Shown here piece after piece: positions 1 through 12,300 of a stretch of DNA of 64,000 bases. Source of the DNA: Mesostigma viride (Eukaryota > Streptophyta > Mesostigmatophyceae > Mesostigmatales > Mesostigmataceae); assembly GCA_009746045.1 (NCBI GenBank), contig RPFO01000065.1, positions 3,401,483 through 3,465,482 on the forward strand. The letters run 5' to 3'. The first letter of the stretch is position 1, and the number at the start of each line of letters is the position of its first letter. A program made the translations under genes and the position numbers. Below the pieces are notes generated by a model, which was not told where the DNA came from, made no database searches, and saw nothing but the letters and a program-made list of their open reading frames with translations.

Positions 1-1430
1 ACCTGACAGTTTACTCATATCCCTGCCCTCCACAAGTAATCACACGGACTATTTCGTGGACCGCAACTGCCAGACTCGCCACCGTAGGAAAGTCCGTCAT
101 TTCATCGCCGATGACATTTCTGTGCTGTCCATTCAAACGGGAACGTTTTTCTATGTGAAAGTGACGATATCGATACTATTTATGTGCGCAGATAACGACG
201 GCGTTGAACGGCAAACTGGAAAAACAGCGCTCCGGACGCATGCCTGGAAGCTCGACGCTAACGCGCCATTATCGCCACAAGTGTTTTTTTCCCCACATCT
301 AGGTTGTGAGAAGCCTAGTCATGCATGCTCCGCTACTTGGATTCATGCTTGTTCGCAGCACCCATGGTCACTGCTTGCCATCACCGCTCTCTTAATCACG
401 AGCTTCGTGCGGCATTCAAGCGGCATGCCCTTTCTGCAAACTAGGCTTCCCTTCTAGCGAGGTACGCCATCTTGGGAAGCGCACGGCATCCGGTTGCGAA
501 GCATTCGAAGGGCACAGCAGGAAGGCTGCTTATTATACTACAGAGAGTCCGCCAAATTAACGTGTTTTTGCCTGTCAATCATGGTTTCAATCTTTTAATA
601 TTGGATGTCCCGAACTCTGGAGCCATTTGCGCGAAAACCCGATACCAAAAAAGCAAAGCGCTTGTTCCGATACGTGGGCGATTTTCAAACGCTCAGAAAG
701 GCTTCTTAATAAAATGAACGGTAATAATTGACACCCCCTGAACAACCTTCATGTAATGCAGAGGACGTCTTGTCTCTTTAACACTACAGAGTTGAACGTT
801 GTAACTCGCCCTTCTGCTAACTACCCTGACTTCGAAATCCGCGAACCTTGCGCAGGGGAACGTACACGTGTCATTGCCGCAGTGGCTCAAGTTTGGCACG
901 GCATAGCCAGCCTTCTGGGCACTGTAACGGCGATGTTCCAGCAGGCTACAGTCGACCTCAGCTGCCATCGAGAATCGAGGTGCCATTTTTCGGGTGAACT
1001 GCATCAGGCGACCAACTCTTGTGTTCAATTATCATAAACCGGCTTCAGTAATTGTTGATTGAGGCTTAGGTACTCTATGGATAAAGGTTTAGGTAGATAC
1101 ATTATATTCTGTCTAGCGCAGGCTTAGCGAGTTTTTTCGAGGCAGGCTTAGTAATTCCGCCATCAGTCCTTCATGCGCAAGATGGTTCGCATATGATTGT
1201 AAGGGCTATCGGGAATTGCTTTGTGACATGGATTTAATTGGCTGGTTTCCGGTGAAAACTTGGTTTTCCAGGCTTAATCTGTTTTTTCAAGAAAGCCTTG
1301 GGCAGCAGCCAAGTATGACGCATTATCTTCATGTCTCGGCGGCAGCCGACGCGTTGCATGGACCGTAACTATCCACAGCTTGGCTTGCACTTAGCATGCT
1401 AGATATGATAGAGATCAAAGGCTAAAACAG
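1..1430. other. Intergenic, no gene recognised
   Basis: No open frame here shows a recognisable domain, exon-like conservation or a convincing splice pattern. The longest frames are short and compositionally unremarkable. I see no RNA gene. This is probably decayed repeat or spacer DNA. Confidence 0.4.
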
Positions 1431-1432
1431 TT

Positions 1433-1614
1433 TATCTCGCTTCGTCTGCATGTCGTTGTTATCTTTCAATGCCACTCATTCCAGGCGTATGTGAGTTTTA
1501 AACGATGTAGGTAAAAAACCCTAATTAATCTCGCTTTGTCTGCATCTTGTTATCGATTCCCATCATTCCAGGCGTATATGAACTTAACACAATACCGGTA
1601 TAGGTAAAAAGCCC
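1433..1614. repeat. Diverged tandem duplication, ~90-bp unit x2
   Basis: Copy A (about 1433-1522) and copy B (about 1527-1614) share, in the same order, an ATCTCGCTT.GTCTGCAT block, a CATTCCAGGCGTAT block and a TAGGTAAAAA.CCCT end. Small indels between the blocks show that the duplication is old. Confidence 0.6.
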
Positions 1615-1954
1615 TGTCGGTTTCACGGTAAGGAGTTTTCAGTAAGGGGCCAATGCATGGATCCCGGGATCTCATGGCAAGGGAAAGCAGCTAGCTAGGC
1701 TGTTGGACGTGGCAAGAATCATGGTTTGAGGTACTCACTTGAAGCACTGACACCTCAGTTGCGCTGCCTCAACTCATATCTAAGTAGTGCATGGAGGGCA
1801 TATGTGTGCACGAGACACTTGGCGATCTAAAACCAGATTTAAATGTGTTGTGTCAGCGAGTGAAGTACTGTTGTGTAAATCTTGTATCACCTGCGCATAA
1901 TTTGATGGCAAGGGGGAACCTGGAAACCACAACCATTAGGAGACAAACAATAAC

Positions 1955-2050
1955 CACATTGTTTTCCATCTCCATTCATAGTCATAATCCTGAACAACTT
2001 GAAAACGCGGAAAAGATAACGGCAGGCACGAGCTACCATTAATTAATTAA
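1955..2050 (-). repeat. Dispersed repeat fragment ending in a (TTAA)n run
   Basis: Positions about 1960-2037 resemble 15535-15640 in the same orientation and 28840-28945 in the opposite one. The shared text includes ATCCTGAACRACTYGAAAA, then an AAGATAACRGCAGGC block and GAGCTA. It ends directly in a 12-bp TTAATTAATTAA run at 2039-2050. On the minus strand the better copies read MVARACCYLSRVF-like, so it may descend from a coding element. Confidence 0.5.
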
Positions 2051-2230
2051 GGTGACGGTCCCAGAGCGAATTTTTTGGCGCCGAAAAAATTCGCGGTACC
2101 CGTCCGTACCGTGAAAAAGTGGTGCACGGTGCGCGCACCCCTACGGGAGCTGGCAATGGCGACGTGATTTCAGGCAAACTAGACAAACATAGCATGCGGA
2201 ATGCAGAGAAAATGTGCGAATCTTAAAGTA

Positions 2231-2500
2231 CATGAGTTTATTCTGATCAGGCACTCCGCAAAGGTGAAAACCATTTGCGTTCAGTGCCGGGCCGCGGAAA
2301 ACGCGGAAAAACGCGATCTGCAAATGAATCCGACCTGAATCGAACTGGGGACCTCTCGCACCAATTTTGCTGACTATAGGACGGACGTCTCCGGTTACCA
2401 TGGCATCGCCAACTTACACCTACAGTCATCCGCAAAAGTTCTCCTGTCCGGGGAGTGATGCAAGCCTTTCGGATTTGGTACTAGATAAATCACTCGAGAT
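2231..2500 (-). repeat. Diverged copy of the 393-bp repeat with tRNA-like segment
   Basis: Reverse-complement relative of the tandem unit at 42051-43282. It retains the CGGGCCGCGGAAAACGCGG motif, the tRNA-like segment with a B-box-like GGAATCGAACT-type core (here GAATCGAACTGGGGACC), and the downstream block ending ATAAATCACTCGAGA. Point differences and a changed CCGCGTTTT count show that it is older than the near-identical tandem copies. Confidence 0.65.
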
Positions 2501-3046
2501 GAGTTTATGATGTTATTTCATGGCAGAGTTTGTCAGTGCGTTTTGCGATGTCGATGAATTTTTTTATGACCATCGCCACGGGGGTCCAATATGAAATTTT
2601 CGTCGCGACCTGAATAGCACGCTAGCGGCGGTGATTGTCAGTTTTTTTGGGCTTCAATTAGCGTCAAGGATGCGTTTAAATTGTTATTAGTAAAGCTTTA
2701 AAAATCTGCTGGGTTTTGGCAAGATTTCCGTTATTATCGGTAAGACATTCTCCAGGCTGGCGGGATATGCGCGCCTTATTTTCCGTGGAAGGTTGGTCTT
2801 TCTTACGCGCCGCAGGGCAAAGGACAATGGCGGTAATGGTGCGATCGTGTGCTCAGCGTCACCTTATAAATGTGTCGCTTCTTTAAGGGTTATCAACGCA
2901 AGTTTTCGCCTTCTTTTCGTGCAGTCAGCACCAGGTATGTTGCCGTTCCGTGCTGCGCATCGCCAAATTCCTGGCACCTTTCAGCTTGTGATTTTATATA
3001 TTAACTCCTGATTTATTACATACTCCTGATATATTGATTTCATAAA
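2501..3046. other. Intergenic, no gene recognised
   Basis: No convincing gene or RNA. The stretch ends at a (TTAA)n run beginning near 3047. Confidence 0.4.
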
Positions 3047-3230
3047 TTAATTAATTAATTAAAATCATAGCTCCGTGGGAAGCATATGTAACACATAGCC
3101 CTGAGAAAGGGGCATCTATGGGTTTGTAATACAATCAGGGCGACAACCTGCAGGTGCAAGGATGTACAACTATCACAGGTGCTCTGGGTGCACTAGGTGC
3201 ACCTGCACCTCCATGATGGTTCATGCCTCC
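3047..3230 (+). repeat. Direct repeat R, copy 1, headed by (TTAA)n
   Basis: Starts with a TTAATTAATTAATTAA run, followed by GCTCCGTGGGA, ACATAGCCCTGAGAAAGGGG and, near its end, AGGTGCACCTGCACC. Copy 2 at 5871-6045 has the same landmarks in the same order and orientation. The pair brackets about 2.6 kb containing two inverted-repeat elements. Confidence 0.6.
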
Positions 3231-4953
3231 TTAACTCGCGTTAGCACATTTATAACGCAATTTTTTGCGTTATAACACTTTATTTCAATTAAACACATCT
3301 AATGAAGCAAGCATGATATGGGCTATCTGAGGCCAGTTATGAATTCTCTGAGATATATAAAAAAATGTAGTATATGGTCTTGGCATGTAATTCCCAGCCT
3401 GGCTATGTGAAATTCAAAGTTGAAGACACATGGGTCTCGTAAACTATGACCCCCTCACACTACAAGGGGCCGGTATGCCACATGGGTCAAGTATTGCAGG
3501 CACTGAATTTTTTGGAGTAAAAGCAATATATGTAGACCCTCGTGGCTGCATATGGGCTTGAAATAAGCAGCCCTCCTATTTTCCCCACACCCATGAAATT
3601 ATAACACTATAACACTGGGTAGACAAGTGGGTGCACACAAAAGGCACCGTGGGCCCCTTGGGGGGCATAAACCCATGGAGATGCACAAACTAAGCCCAGA
3701 TATGTCAAAATAAGACAGGGCAACCACCTGCAGCCAATAATACAAGCTGGCCACATGCCACGCTTAACGAGAAGAGCGGGCACTGCGGCCACCTTGTCCA
3801 TGCACGTAGGTAACGTGGTACGGACACCCTACGCAAGGCATGCATTCTAGGAGGCAGCCACCAACAAACTAGTGGTGTTGAGCCTATTTCAGCCTGCCCT
3901 AGCAAGGATAAACTAGGCCTAAGCTGCTATAGCTTGCCAGGTGATGGCCAGCACACCTGGTGGCACATGCTGTCAATGGGAAGCTTTTACTCACCAGTTA
4001 CGTGCTTGATGATGCCACAGAGACCAGCCAACTGCCTCACACTCATGCAATATGTGTATGGGAAATGTATAACAAACATATATGGAGGTATTCAAACCCA
4101 TACAGCCTCTAAAACTTATCACCATCACCCTGTGGCAGGTCAACTGACTGAGGGAAGCATCTAAGAATGGTGTTTTAGAAAGGGGCCAGGCCAGGGTCAA
4201 GAAAGAGCATGAATAGTGCAAAAAGAATGTGCTACACAAGCTAGAACGTATATATAAATGTCAAACATCGATAGGAAAACGATGCTTAAGCTTTACCAGG
4301 CATGGATGGCGTTACCTTGGCCCAGCCGGTGGCCGCAAAATGGCGCATTTCGGCACACCAAAGCTGTGCAGCATGGTCGCTGGATTCGGCGATTTCTGGC
4401 CACCCTTGCACGTTTACGACTACTATGTATCATAAAAAGTAAAAAGAAACCGATATATCCTTTAAAATACGCCGGAAAGGTATTGCTGTCAACGTTTCTA
4501 TCGTCCGGCCTGATCGCAGTTTATTCCAGCAAGAACGCTGCCGACACCTATCAAATGGCCCATTTCTCACCCCAGTATGTTGCTGGGACGCTAACATGTC
4601 TTCCTATTAGGTTACGATCGCGTTTCCTGGGGTCAAACAGCTGCGCCATGTCGCTAGACTACAGCAGGACTGCAGTGGGTACGCGCGATTTCGTTCGGCC
4701 ATCACCTTCGTCTTCCCTAAAAAGTCCTGATTTACAGCTGGCATTGCATGATGCCACGTGGCAACCGTTGGGTACTTGGGTACGGGGATTTTTTTATGAG
4801 ATCCTAGGGTTATAAACTAAGCCTGACTGCAGTTGTTTGGCCTCTAAACTATTGGGAAATAGTTGTTTGAACTCCATGTTAACAACGCAATTTTTTGCGT
4901 TATAACCTCACAACGCAAAAAATTGCGTTATGTAATACTGTAACGCGAGTTAA
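3231..4953. mobile_element. Non-autonomous TTAA-bounded TIR element, ~1.72 kb
   Basis: The outer TTAA tetramers are at 3231-3234 and 4950-4953. Reading inward, both ends start TTAACTCGCGTTA and then carry a palindrome, ATAACGCAATTTTTTGCGTT at the left and equivalents at about 4865-4930 at the right. The interior (about 3790-4560) is an inverted copy of about 51470-52220 inside a second TTAA element. TTAA duplication plus short TIRs is the signature of piggyBac-type transposition (established knowledge). There is no transposase, so it would need one in trans. A frame of 185 codons at 4258-4815 lies in the shared part. The related frame in the other copy is 102 codons, and no domain is recognised in either. 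Confidence 0.65.
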
Positions 4954-4990
4954 CAAGCACAGGCACCCAGGGGGGGCTTGAGGAGAGGGC

Positions 4991-5722
4991 CTACAGGCTG
5001 GTTAGGCTATAGTGACCCTTTTAGTGTCAGCATGATTTCCTGGACTATAGTGACCGAATCTCGAGATTCTGAAAACACATCTCCTAGGCAGTTTTTCATG
5101 ACGGATGCAACTGCTGAAGGGGCTGTCAGAAAAAATGATATCAGCTACTAGTAGTTGTAGCAGCTTTGACTCAACAACTCAGATTTCTGCAAGGAACATA
5201 CGGATTTCTACCTGACAAGCCGGTATATTTTGCGGCCGCCCTCTTAGCAGTTGAATCTGGCATGAAAAACTGCTTGGCAAAAGTGGTCTCGGATCCTTGA
5301 GATTCCAAGTAGATTGTTCAGGAAGTCAAGTTATGTCCAGCTTTAGTTCATTGGCTGTAACTGCCAGCTATATCTTTACTTTGTGAATAACTGCCAGATT
5401 CATGGGAATCTTGTCCTTGTCCCGCAGGAACTTATTTCTTATTTCTGATTTCTGATTTGATGAGTATTTTTGCGGATTTTTTTGACCTGCCACACTATTG
5501 GCTGGAGCTGTGGGCTTGTCTCCATGTTAACTTAAGAAGGGGAAACACAATATGCTTGTTTAGCCCTAGTTTGGTCAGCAAAAGTGGCATTTTCTCAACG
5601 TAGATGTTTTAAAAATATTTTCCCATGAATTTTGATCTATTTTGCGGTATTTTCGGAAAAGTATTTCAAAAGTTAAGGCCACCTGACACAATTTTGACCC
5701 TTTTGGCCTAACCAGCCTGTAG
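4991..5722. mobile_element. Short TIR element, 732 bp, perfect 17-bp ends
   Basis: CTACAGGCTGGTTAGGC at 4991-5007 is matched exactly in reverse complement at 5706-5722. Imperfect similarity continues inward around GACCCTTTT. No transposase frame is present and no clear target duplication was resolved, so the superfamily is not assigned. Confidence 0.55.
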
Positions 5723-5870
5723 AAGGCCTGCATGACATATGGGGTGGAAGGTATGTGGCTAGGCTATAGCTAGGGTACACATGATGGCCTCTCAGCAGGG
5801 AGTGACTCCCTGCATGGGCAAAGCATGACTCGAAATTGCTACGGCTATTGCAAGGGCGGGTGTGGGCCCA

Positions 5871-6045
5871 TTAATTAATTAATTAATTATCAACATCACT
5901 CCGTTGGGAGTAGATGTAGCACATAGCCCTGAGAAGGGGCATATGGCTTTTAATACATTCTAGGCTACTTCATGCAAGGGTGGGAATGTAAGCTACCCCT
6001 GCTCTAGGTGCACCAGGGCACCTGCACCCTCATGGCCTATCACGC
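5871..6045 (+). repeat. Direct repeat R, copy 2, headed by (TTAA)n
   Basis: A TTAATTAATTAATTAATTA run is followed by ACTCCGTTGGGAG, ACATAGCCCTGAGAAGGGGC and an AGGTGCACCAGGGCACCTGCACC end, paralleling 3047-3230. Confidence 0.6.
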
Positions 6046-6325
6046 TATGCCCGGGTAAGGGGGCCCATCACGTGTGGGCACTACAATACGCTTCCGCGGA
6101 CACCTTTTTCAGCGGGGAAAGTGCCCCCGGGCTTCCGGGGCAAATTCAGCAAGCGCTGCGGAACTTAGATACTAAAAATTCGTTTTTGGTTCGTACCGTA
6201 CAGCCAATCATTTTGCGGTCGGATCAAATTGTGATCTGGGCACTGAACACGAAAATTTCAGCGGAACGTACGAAACACCAACGCAACTCCAGAAAATTTT
6301 CAGTGACGAAACTGTAGTACCGTGT
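6046..6325. other. Spacer before the satellite array
   Basis: No gene seen. It holds GGGCCCATCACGT, which recurs near 14769, and an AAAATTTTCAG-rich stretch running into the first satellite unit. Confidence 0.35.
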
Positions 6326-9300
6326 ACAAGATCGGGGGCTCCGCCCCCGAACCCCCGCTACTTGGCAGATTCTGAGCCTCAACGGCTTTTTGTGCCTCAA
6401 CGGCGAGTACCAGCACAGCCGTACACTCCCGCTTACACAGCCCGCCCACTAGCAAGACAGCCGAACCTGTACGGCCGGCCACAGCCTGTGATTCCACGGA
6501 TTACGCCACGATTCCATGCAAACTCATGGTGCCGGACGGTTTGCTGGCCTATTTTGGGAAGCCGGTGGCTGAACCGAACCGCAACTAAACCTGGTATGTC
6601 AGCACGTCAGGTCCGTCCGTCAGATTCCTCACTTTTTGCCAGCAACCGCCAAATACCTCTTGAATCGGTCCTCTCCTCGCCGTTTTCCTCGCCAATTTCC
6701 CTCGTCCGGCCCAAACGCCTAGGCCAATTTCAAGCTGAACTTGGCACGCATCGTTGTCGATAGCTACGGAGCTTAGAAACTCGGAGTTCTGGACCGTTAC
6801 GCGAAGGTAACGGCCGTTTTAGTCTGTTTTACTGACTACTACTGTCGTCACGGGGTATTTGTTTGGTTCCCTGGCTAGAAGAGTTTGGGCGCCAGACGCT
6901 ACGCGGTGACAGGCCGCTAGAAAGCCTACGGATGGGATCTGCGTAAAGATTTTGCGGAAACAAATTGTGCGTTCGGATTTTTGCGCTACTCGGGTACGGA
7001 CAACGTTTGCCGGAAGAGTTTGCGGAACAATTGGCGGACCATAAAAGTAGTATAAAGGGCAACAAGATCGGGGGCTCCGCCCCCGAACCCCCGCTACTTG
7101 GCAGATTCTGTGCCTCAACGGCTTTTTGTGCCTCAACGGCGAGTACCAGCACAGCCGTACACTCCCGCTCACACAGCCCGCCCACTAGCAAGACAGCCGA
7201 ACCTGTACGGCCGGCCACAGCCTGTGATTCCATGGATTACGCCACGATTCCATGCAAACTCATGGTGCCGGACGGTTTGCTGGCCTATTTTGGGAAGCCG
7301 GTGGCTGAACCGAACCGCAACTAAACCTGGTATGTCAGCACGTCAGGTCCGTCCTTCAGCTTTCTCGCTTTTTGCCAGCAACCGCCAAATACCCCTTGAA
7401 TCGGTCCTCTCCTCGCCGTTTTCCTTGCCAATTTCCCTCGTCCGTTCCAAACGCCTAGGCCAATTTCAAGCTCAACTCGGAGCGCAAGGCTTTGGCGCTT
7501 AGCTACTCGGAAAACTTCACGGTTACGAGGAGGTTACGGCCGTTTCTAGTCAAAACGCTTTTACTGATTGACGGTTGGCAGGTATTTGTTTGGTTCCCTG
7601 GCTAGAAGAGTTTGGGCGGCACACGTTACGCGGTGACAGGCCGCTAGAAAGCCTACGGATGGGATCTGCGCAAAGGTTTTGCGGAAACAAATTTGGCGTT
7701 CGGATTTTTGCGCTACTCGGGTACGGACAACGTTTGCCGGAAGAGTTTGCGGAACAAATGGGCCGACCTAAAAGTAGTATAAAGGGCAACAAGATCGGGG
7801 GCTCCGCCCCCGAACCCCCGCTACTTGGCAGATTCTGTGCCTCAACGGCTTTTTGTGCCTCAACGGCGAGTACCAGCACAGCCGTACACTCCCGCTCACA
7901 CAGCCCGCCCACTAGCAAGACAGCCGAACCTGTACGGCCGGCCACAGCCTGTGATTCCATGGATTACGCCACGATTCCATGCAAACTCATGGTGCCGGAC
8001 GGTTTGCTGGCCTATTTTGGGAAGCCGGTGGCTGAACCGAACCGCAACTAAACCTGGTATGTCAGCACGTCAGGTCCGTCCTTCAGCTTTCTCGCTTTTT
8101 GCCAGCAACCGCCAAATACCCTTGAATCGGTCCTCTCCTCGCCGTTTTCCTTGCCAATTTCCCTCGTCCGTTCCAAACGCCTAGGCCAATTTCAAGCTCA
8201 ACTCGGAGCGCAAGGCTTTGGCGCTTAGCTACTCGGAAAACTTCACGGTTACGAGGAGGTTACGGCCGTTTCTAGTCAAAACGCTTTTACTGATTGACGG
8301 TTGGCAGGTATTTGTTTGGTTCCCTGGCTAGAAGAGTTTGGGCGGCACACGTTACGCGGTGACAGGCCGCTAGAAAGCCTACGGATGGGATCTGCGCAAA
8401 GGTTTTGCGGAAACAAATTTGGCGTTCGGATTTTTGCGCTACTCGGGTACGGACAACGTTTGCCGGAAGAGTTTGCGGAACAAATGGGCCGACCTAAAAG
8501 TAGTATAAAGGGCAACAAGATCGGGGGCTCCGCCCCCGAACCCCCGCTACTTGGCAGATTCTGTGCCTCAACGGCTTTTTGTGCCTCAACGGCGAGTACC
8601 AGCACAGCCGTACACTCCCGCTCACACAGCCCGCCCACTAGCAAGACAGCCGAACCTGTACGGCCGGCCACAGCCTGTGATTCCATGGATTACGCCACGA
8701 TTCCATGCAAACTCATGGTGCCGGACGGTTTGCTGGCCTATTTTGGGAAGCCGGTGGCTGAACCGAACCGCAACTAAACCTGGTCTGTCAGTAGGTCAGG
8801 TCCGTCCTTCAGCTTTCTCGCTTTTTGCCAGCAACCGCCAAATACCCCTTGAATCGGTCCTCTCCTCGCCGTTTTCCTTGCCAATTTCCCTCGTCCGTTC
8901 CAAACGCCTAGGCCAATTTCAAGCTCAACTCGGAGCGCAAGGCTTTGGCGCTTAGCTACTCGGAAAACTTCACGGTTACGAGGAGGTTACGGCCGTTTCT
9001 AGTCAAAACGCTTTTACTGATTGACGGTTGGCAGGTATTTGTTTGGTTCCCTGGCTAGAAGAGTTTGGGCGGCACACGTTACGCGGTGACAGGCCGCTAG
9101 AAAGCCTACGGATGGGATCTGCGCAAAGGTTTTGCGGAAACAAATTTGGCGTTCGGATTTTTGCGCTACTCGGGTACGGACAACGTTTGCCGGAAGAGTT
9201 TGCGGAACAAATGGGCCGACCTAAAAGTAGTATAAAGGGCAACAAGATCGGGGGCTCCGCCCCCGAACCCCCGCTACTTGGCAGATTCTGTGCCTCAACG

Positions 9301-12300
9301 GCTTTTTGTGCCTCAACGGCGAGTACCAGCACAGCCGTACACTCCCGCTTACACAGCCCGCCCACTAGCAAGACAGCCGAACCTGTACGGCCGGCCACAG
9401 CCTGTGATTCCATGGATTACGCCACGATTCCATGCAAACTCATGGTGCCGGACGGTTTGCTGGCCTATTTTGGGAAGCCGGTGGCTGAACCGAACCGCAA
9501 CTAAACCTGGTCTGTCAGTAGGTCAGGTCCGTCCGTCAGCTTTCTCGCTTTTTGCCAGCAACCGCCAAATACCCCTTGAATCGGTCCTCTCCTCGCCGTT
9601 TTCCTTGCCAATTTCCCTCGTCCGTTCCAAACGCCTAGGCCAATTTCAAGCTCAACTCGGAACGCAAGGCTTTGGCGCTTAGCTACTCGGAAAAATTCAC
9701 GGTTACGAGGAGGTTACGGCCGTTTCTACTCGAAACGCTTTTACTGATTGACGGTTGGCAGGTATTTGTTTGGTTCCCTGGCTAGAAGAGTTTGGGCGGC
9801 ACACGTTACGCGGTGACAGGCCGCTAGAAAGCCTACGGATGGGATCTGCGCAAAGGTTTTGCGGAAACAAATTTGGCGTTCGGATTTTTGCGCTACTCGG
9901 GTACGGACAACGTTTGCCGGAAGAGTTTGCGGAACAAATGGGCCGACCTAAAAGTAGTATAAAGGGCAACAAGATCGGGGGCTCCGCCCCCGAACCCCCG
10001 CTACTTGGCAGATTCTGTGCCTCAACGGCTTTTTGTGCCTCAACGGCGAGTACCAGCACAGCCGTACACTCCCGCTCACACAGCCCGCCCACTAGCAAGA
10101 CAGCCGAACCTGTACGGCCGGCCACAGCCTGTGATTCCATGGATTACGCCACGATTCCATGCAAACTCATGGTGCCGGACGGTTTGCTGGCCTATTTTGG
10201 GAAGCCGGTGGCTGAACCGAACCGCAACTAAACCTGGTATGTCAGCACGTCAGGTCCGTCCGTCAGCTTTCTCGCTTTTTGCCAGCAACCGCCAAATACC
10301 CCTTGAATCGGTCCTCTCCTCGCCGTTTTCCTTGCCAATTTCCCTCGTCCGTTCCAAACGCCTAGGCCAATTTCAAGCTCAACTCGGAACGCAAGGCTTT
10401 GGCGCTTAGCTACTCGGAAAATTCACGGTTACGAGGAGGTTACGGCCGTTTCTAGTCAAAACGCTTTTACTGATTGACGGTTGGCAGGTATTTGTTTGGT
10501 TCCCTGGCTAGAAGAGTTTGGGCGGCACACGTTACGCGGTGACAGGCCGCTAGAAAGCCTACGGATGGGATCTGCGCAAAGGTTTTGCGGAAACAAATTT
10601 GGCGTTCGGATTTTTGCGCTACTCGGGTACGGACAACGTTTGCCGGAAGAGTTTGCGGAACAAATGGGCCGACCATAAAAGTAGTATAAAGGGCAACAAG
10701 ATCGGGGGCTCCGCCCCCGAACCCCCGCTACTTGGCAGATTCTGTGCCTCAACGGCTTTTTGTGCCTCAACGGCGAGTACCAGCACAGCCGTACACTCCC
10801 GCTCACACAGCCCGCCCACTAGCAAGACAGCCGAACCTGTACGGCCGGCCACAGCCTGTGATTCCATGGATTACGCCACGATTCCATGCAAACTCATGGT
10901 GCCGGACGGTTTGCTGGCCTATTTTGGGAAGCCGGTGGCTGAACCGAACCGCAACTAAACCTGGTATGTCAGCACGTCAGGTCCGTCCTTCAGCTTTCTC
11001 GCTTTTTGCCAGCAACCGCCAAATACCCCTTGAATCGGTCCTCTCCTCGCCGTTTTCCTTGCCAATTTCCCTCGTCCGTTCCAAACGCCTAGGCCAATTT
11101 CAAGCTCAACTCGGAACGCAAGGCTTTGGCGCTTAGCTACTCGGAAAACTTCACGGTTACGAGGAGGTTACGGCCGTTTCTAGTCAAAACGCTTTTACTG
11201 ATTGACGGTTGGCAGGTATTTGTTTGGTTCCCTGGCTAGAAGAGTTTGGGCGGCACACGTTACGCGGTGACAGGCCGCTAGAAAGCCTACGGATGGGATC
11301 TGCGCAAAGGTTTTGCGGAAACAAATTTGGCGTTCGGATTTTTGCGCTACTCGGGTACGGACAACGTTTGCCGGAAGAGTTTGCGGAACAAATGGGCCGA
11401 CCTAAAAGTAGTATAAAGGGCAACAAGATCGGGGGCTCCGCCCCCGAACCCCCGCTACTTGGCAGATTCTGTGCCTCAACGGCTTTTTGTGCCTCAACGG
11501 CGAGTACCAGCACAGCCGTACACTCCCGCTCACACAGCCCGCCCACTAGCAAGACAGCCGAACCTGTACGGCCGGCCACAGCCTGTGATTCCATGGATTA
11601 CGCCACGATTCCATGCAAACTCATGGTGCCGGACGGTTTGCTGGCCTATTTTGGGAAGCCGGTGGCTGAACCGAACCGCAACTAAACCTGGTATGTCAGC
11701 ACGTCAGGTCCGTCCTCAGCTTTCTCGCTTTTTGCCAGCAACCGCCAAATACCCCTTGAATCGGTCCTCTCCTCGCCGTTTTCCTTGCCAATTTCCCTCG
11801 TCCGTTCCAAACGCCTAGGCCAATTTCAAGCTCAACTCGGAGCGCAAGGCTTTGGCGCTTAGCTACTCGGAAAACTTCACGGTTACGAGGAGGTTACGGC
11901 CGTTTCTAGTCAAAACGCTTTTACTGATTGACGGTTGGCAGGTATTTGTTTGGTTCCCTGGCTAGAAGAGTTTGGGCGGCACACGTTACGCGGTGACAGG
12001 CCGCTAGAAAGCCTACGGATGGGATCTGCGCAAAGGTTTTGCGGAAACAAATTTGGCGTTCGGATTTTTGCGCTACTCGGGTACGGACAACGTTTGCCGG
12101 AAGAGTTTGCGGAACAAATGGGCCGACCTAAAAGTAGTATAAAGGGCAACAAGATCGGGGGCTCCGCCCCCGAACCCCCGCTACTTGGCAGATTCTGTGC
12201 CTCAACGGCTTTTTGTGCCTCAACGGCGAGTACCAGCACAGCCGTACACTCCCGCTTACACAGCCCGCCCACTAGCAAGACAGCCGAACCTGTACGGCCG

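Noticed and set aside
3047-6045. LTR retrotransposon bounded by the two direct R repeats
   Set aside because: No primer-binding site, polypurine tract, gag or pol is seen between them. The repeats begin with (TTAA)n instead of TG...CA.
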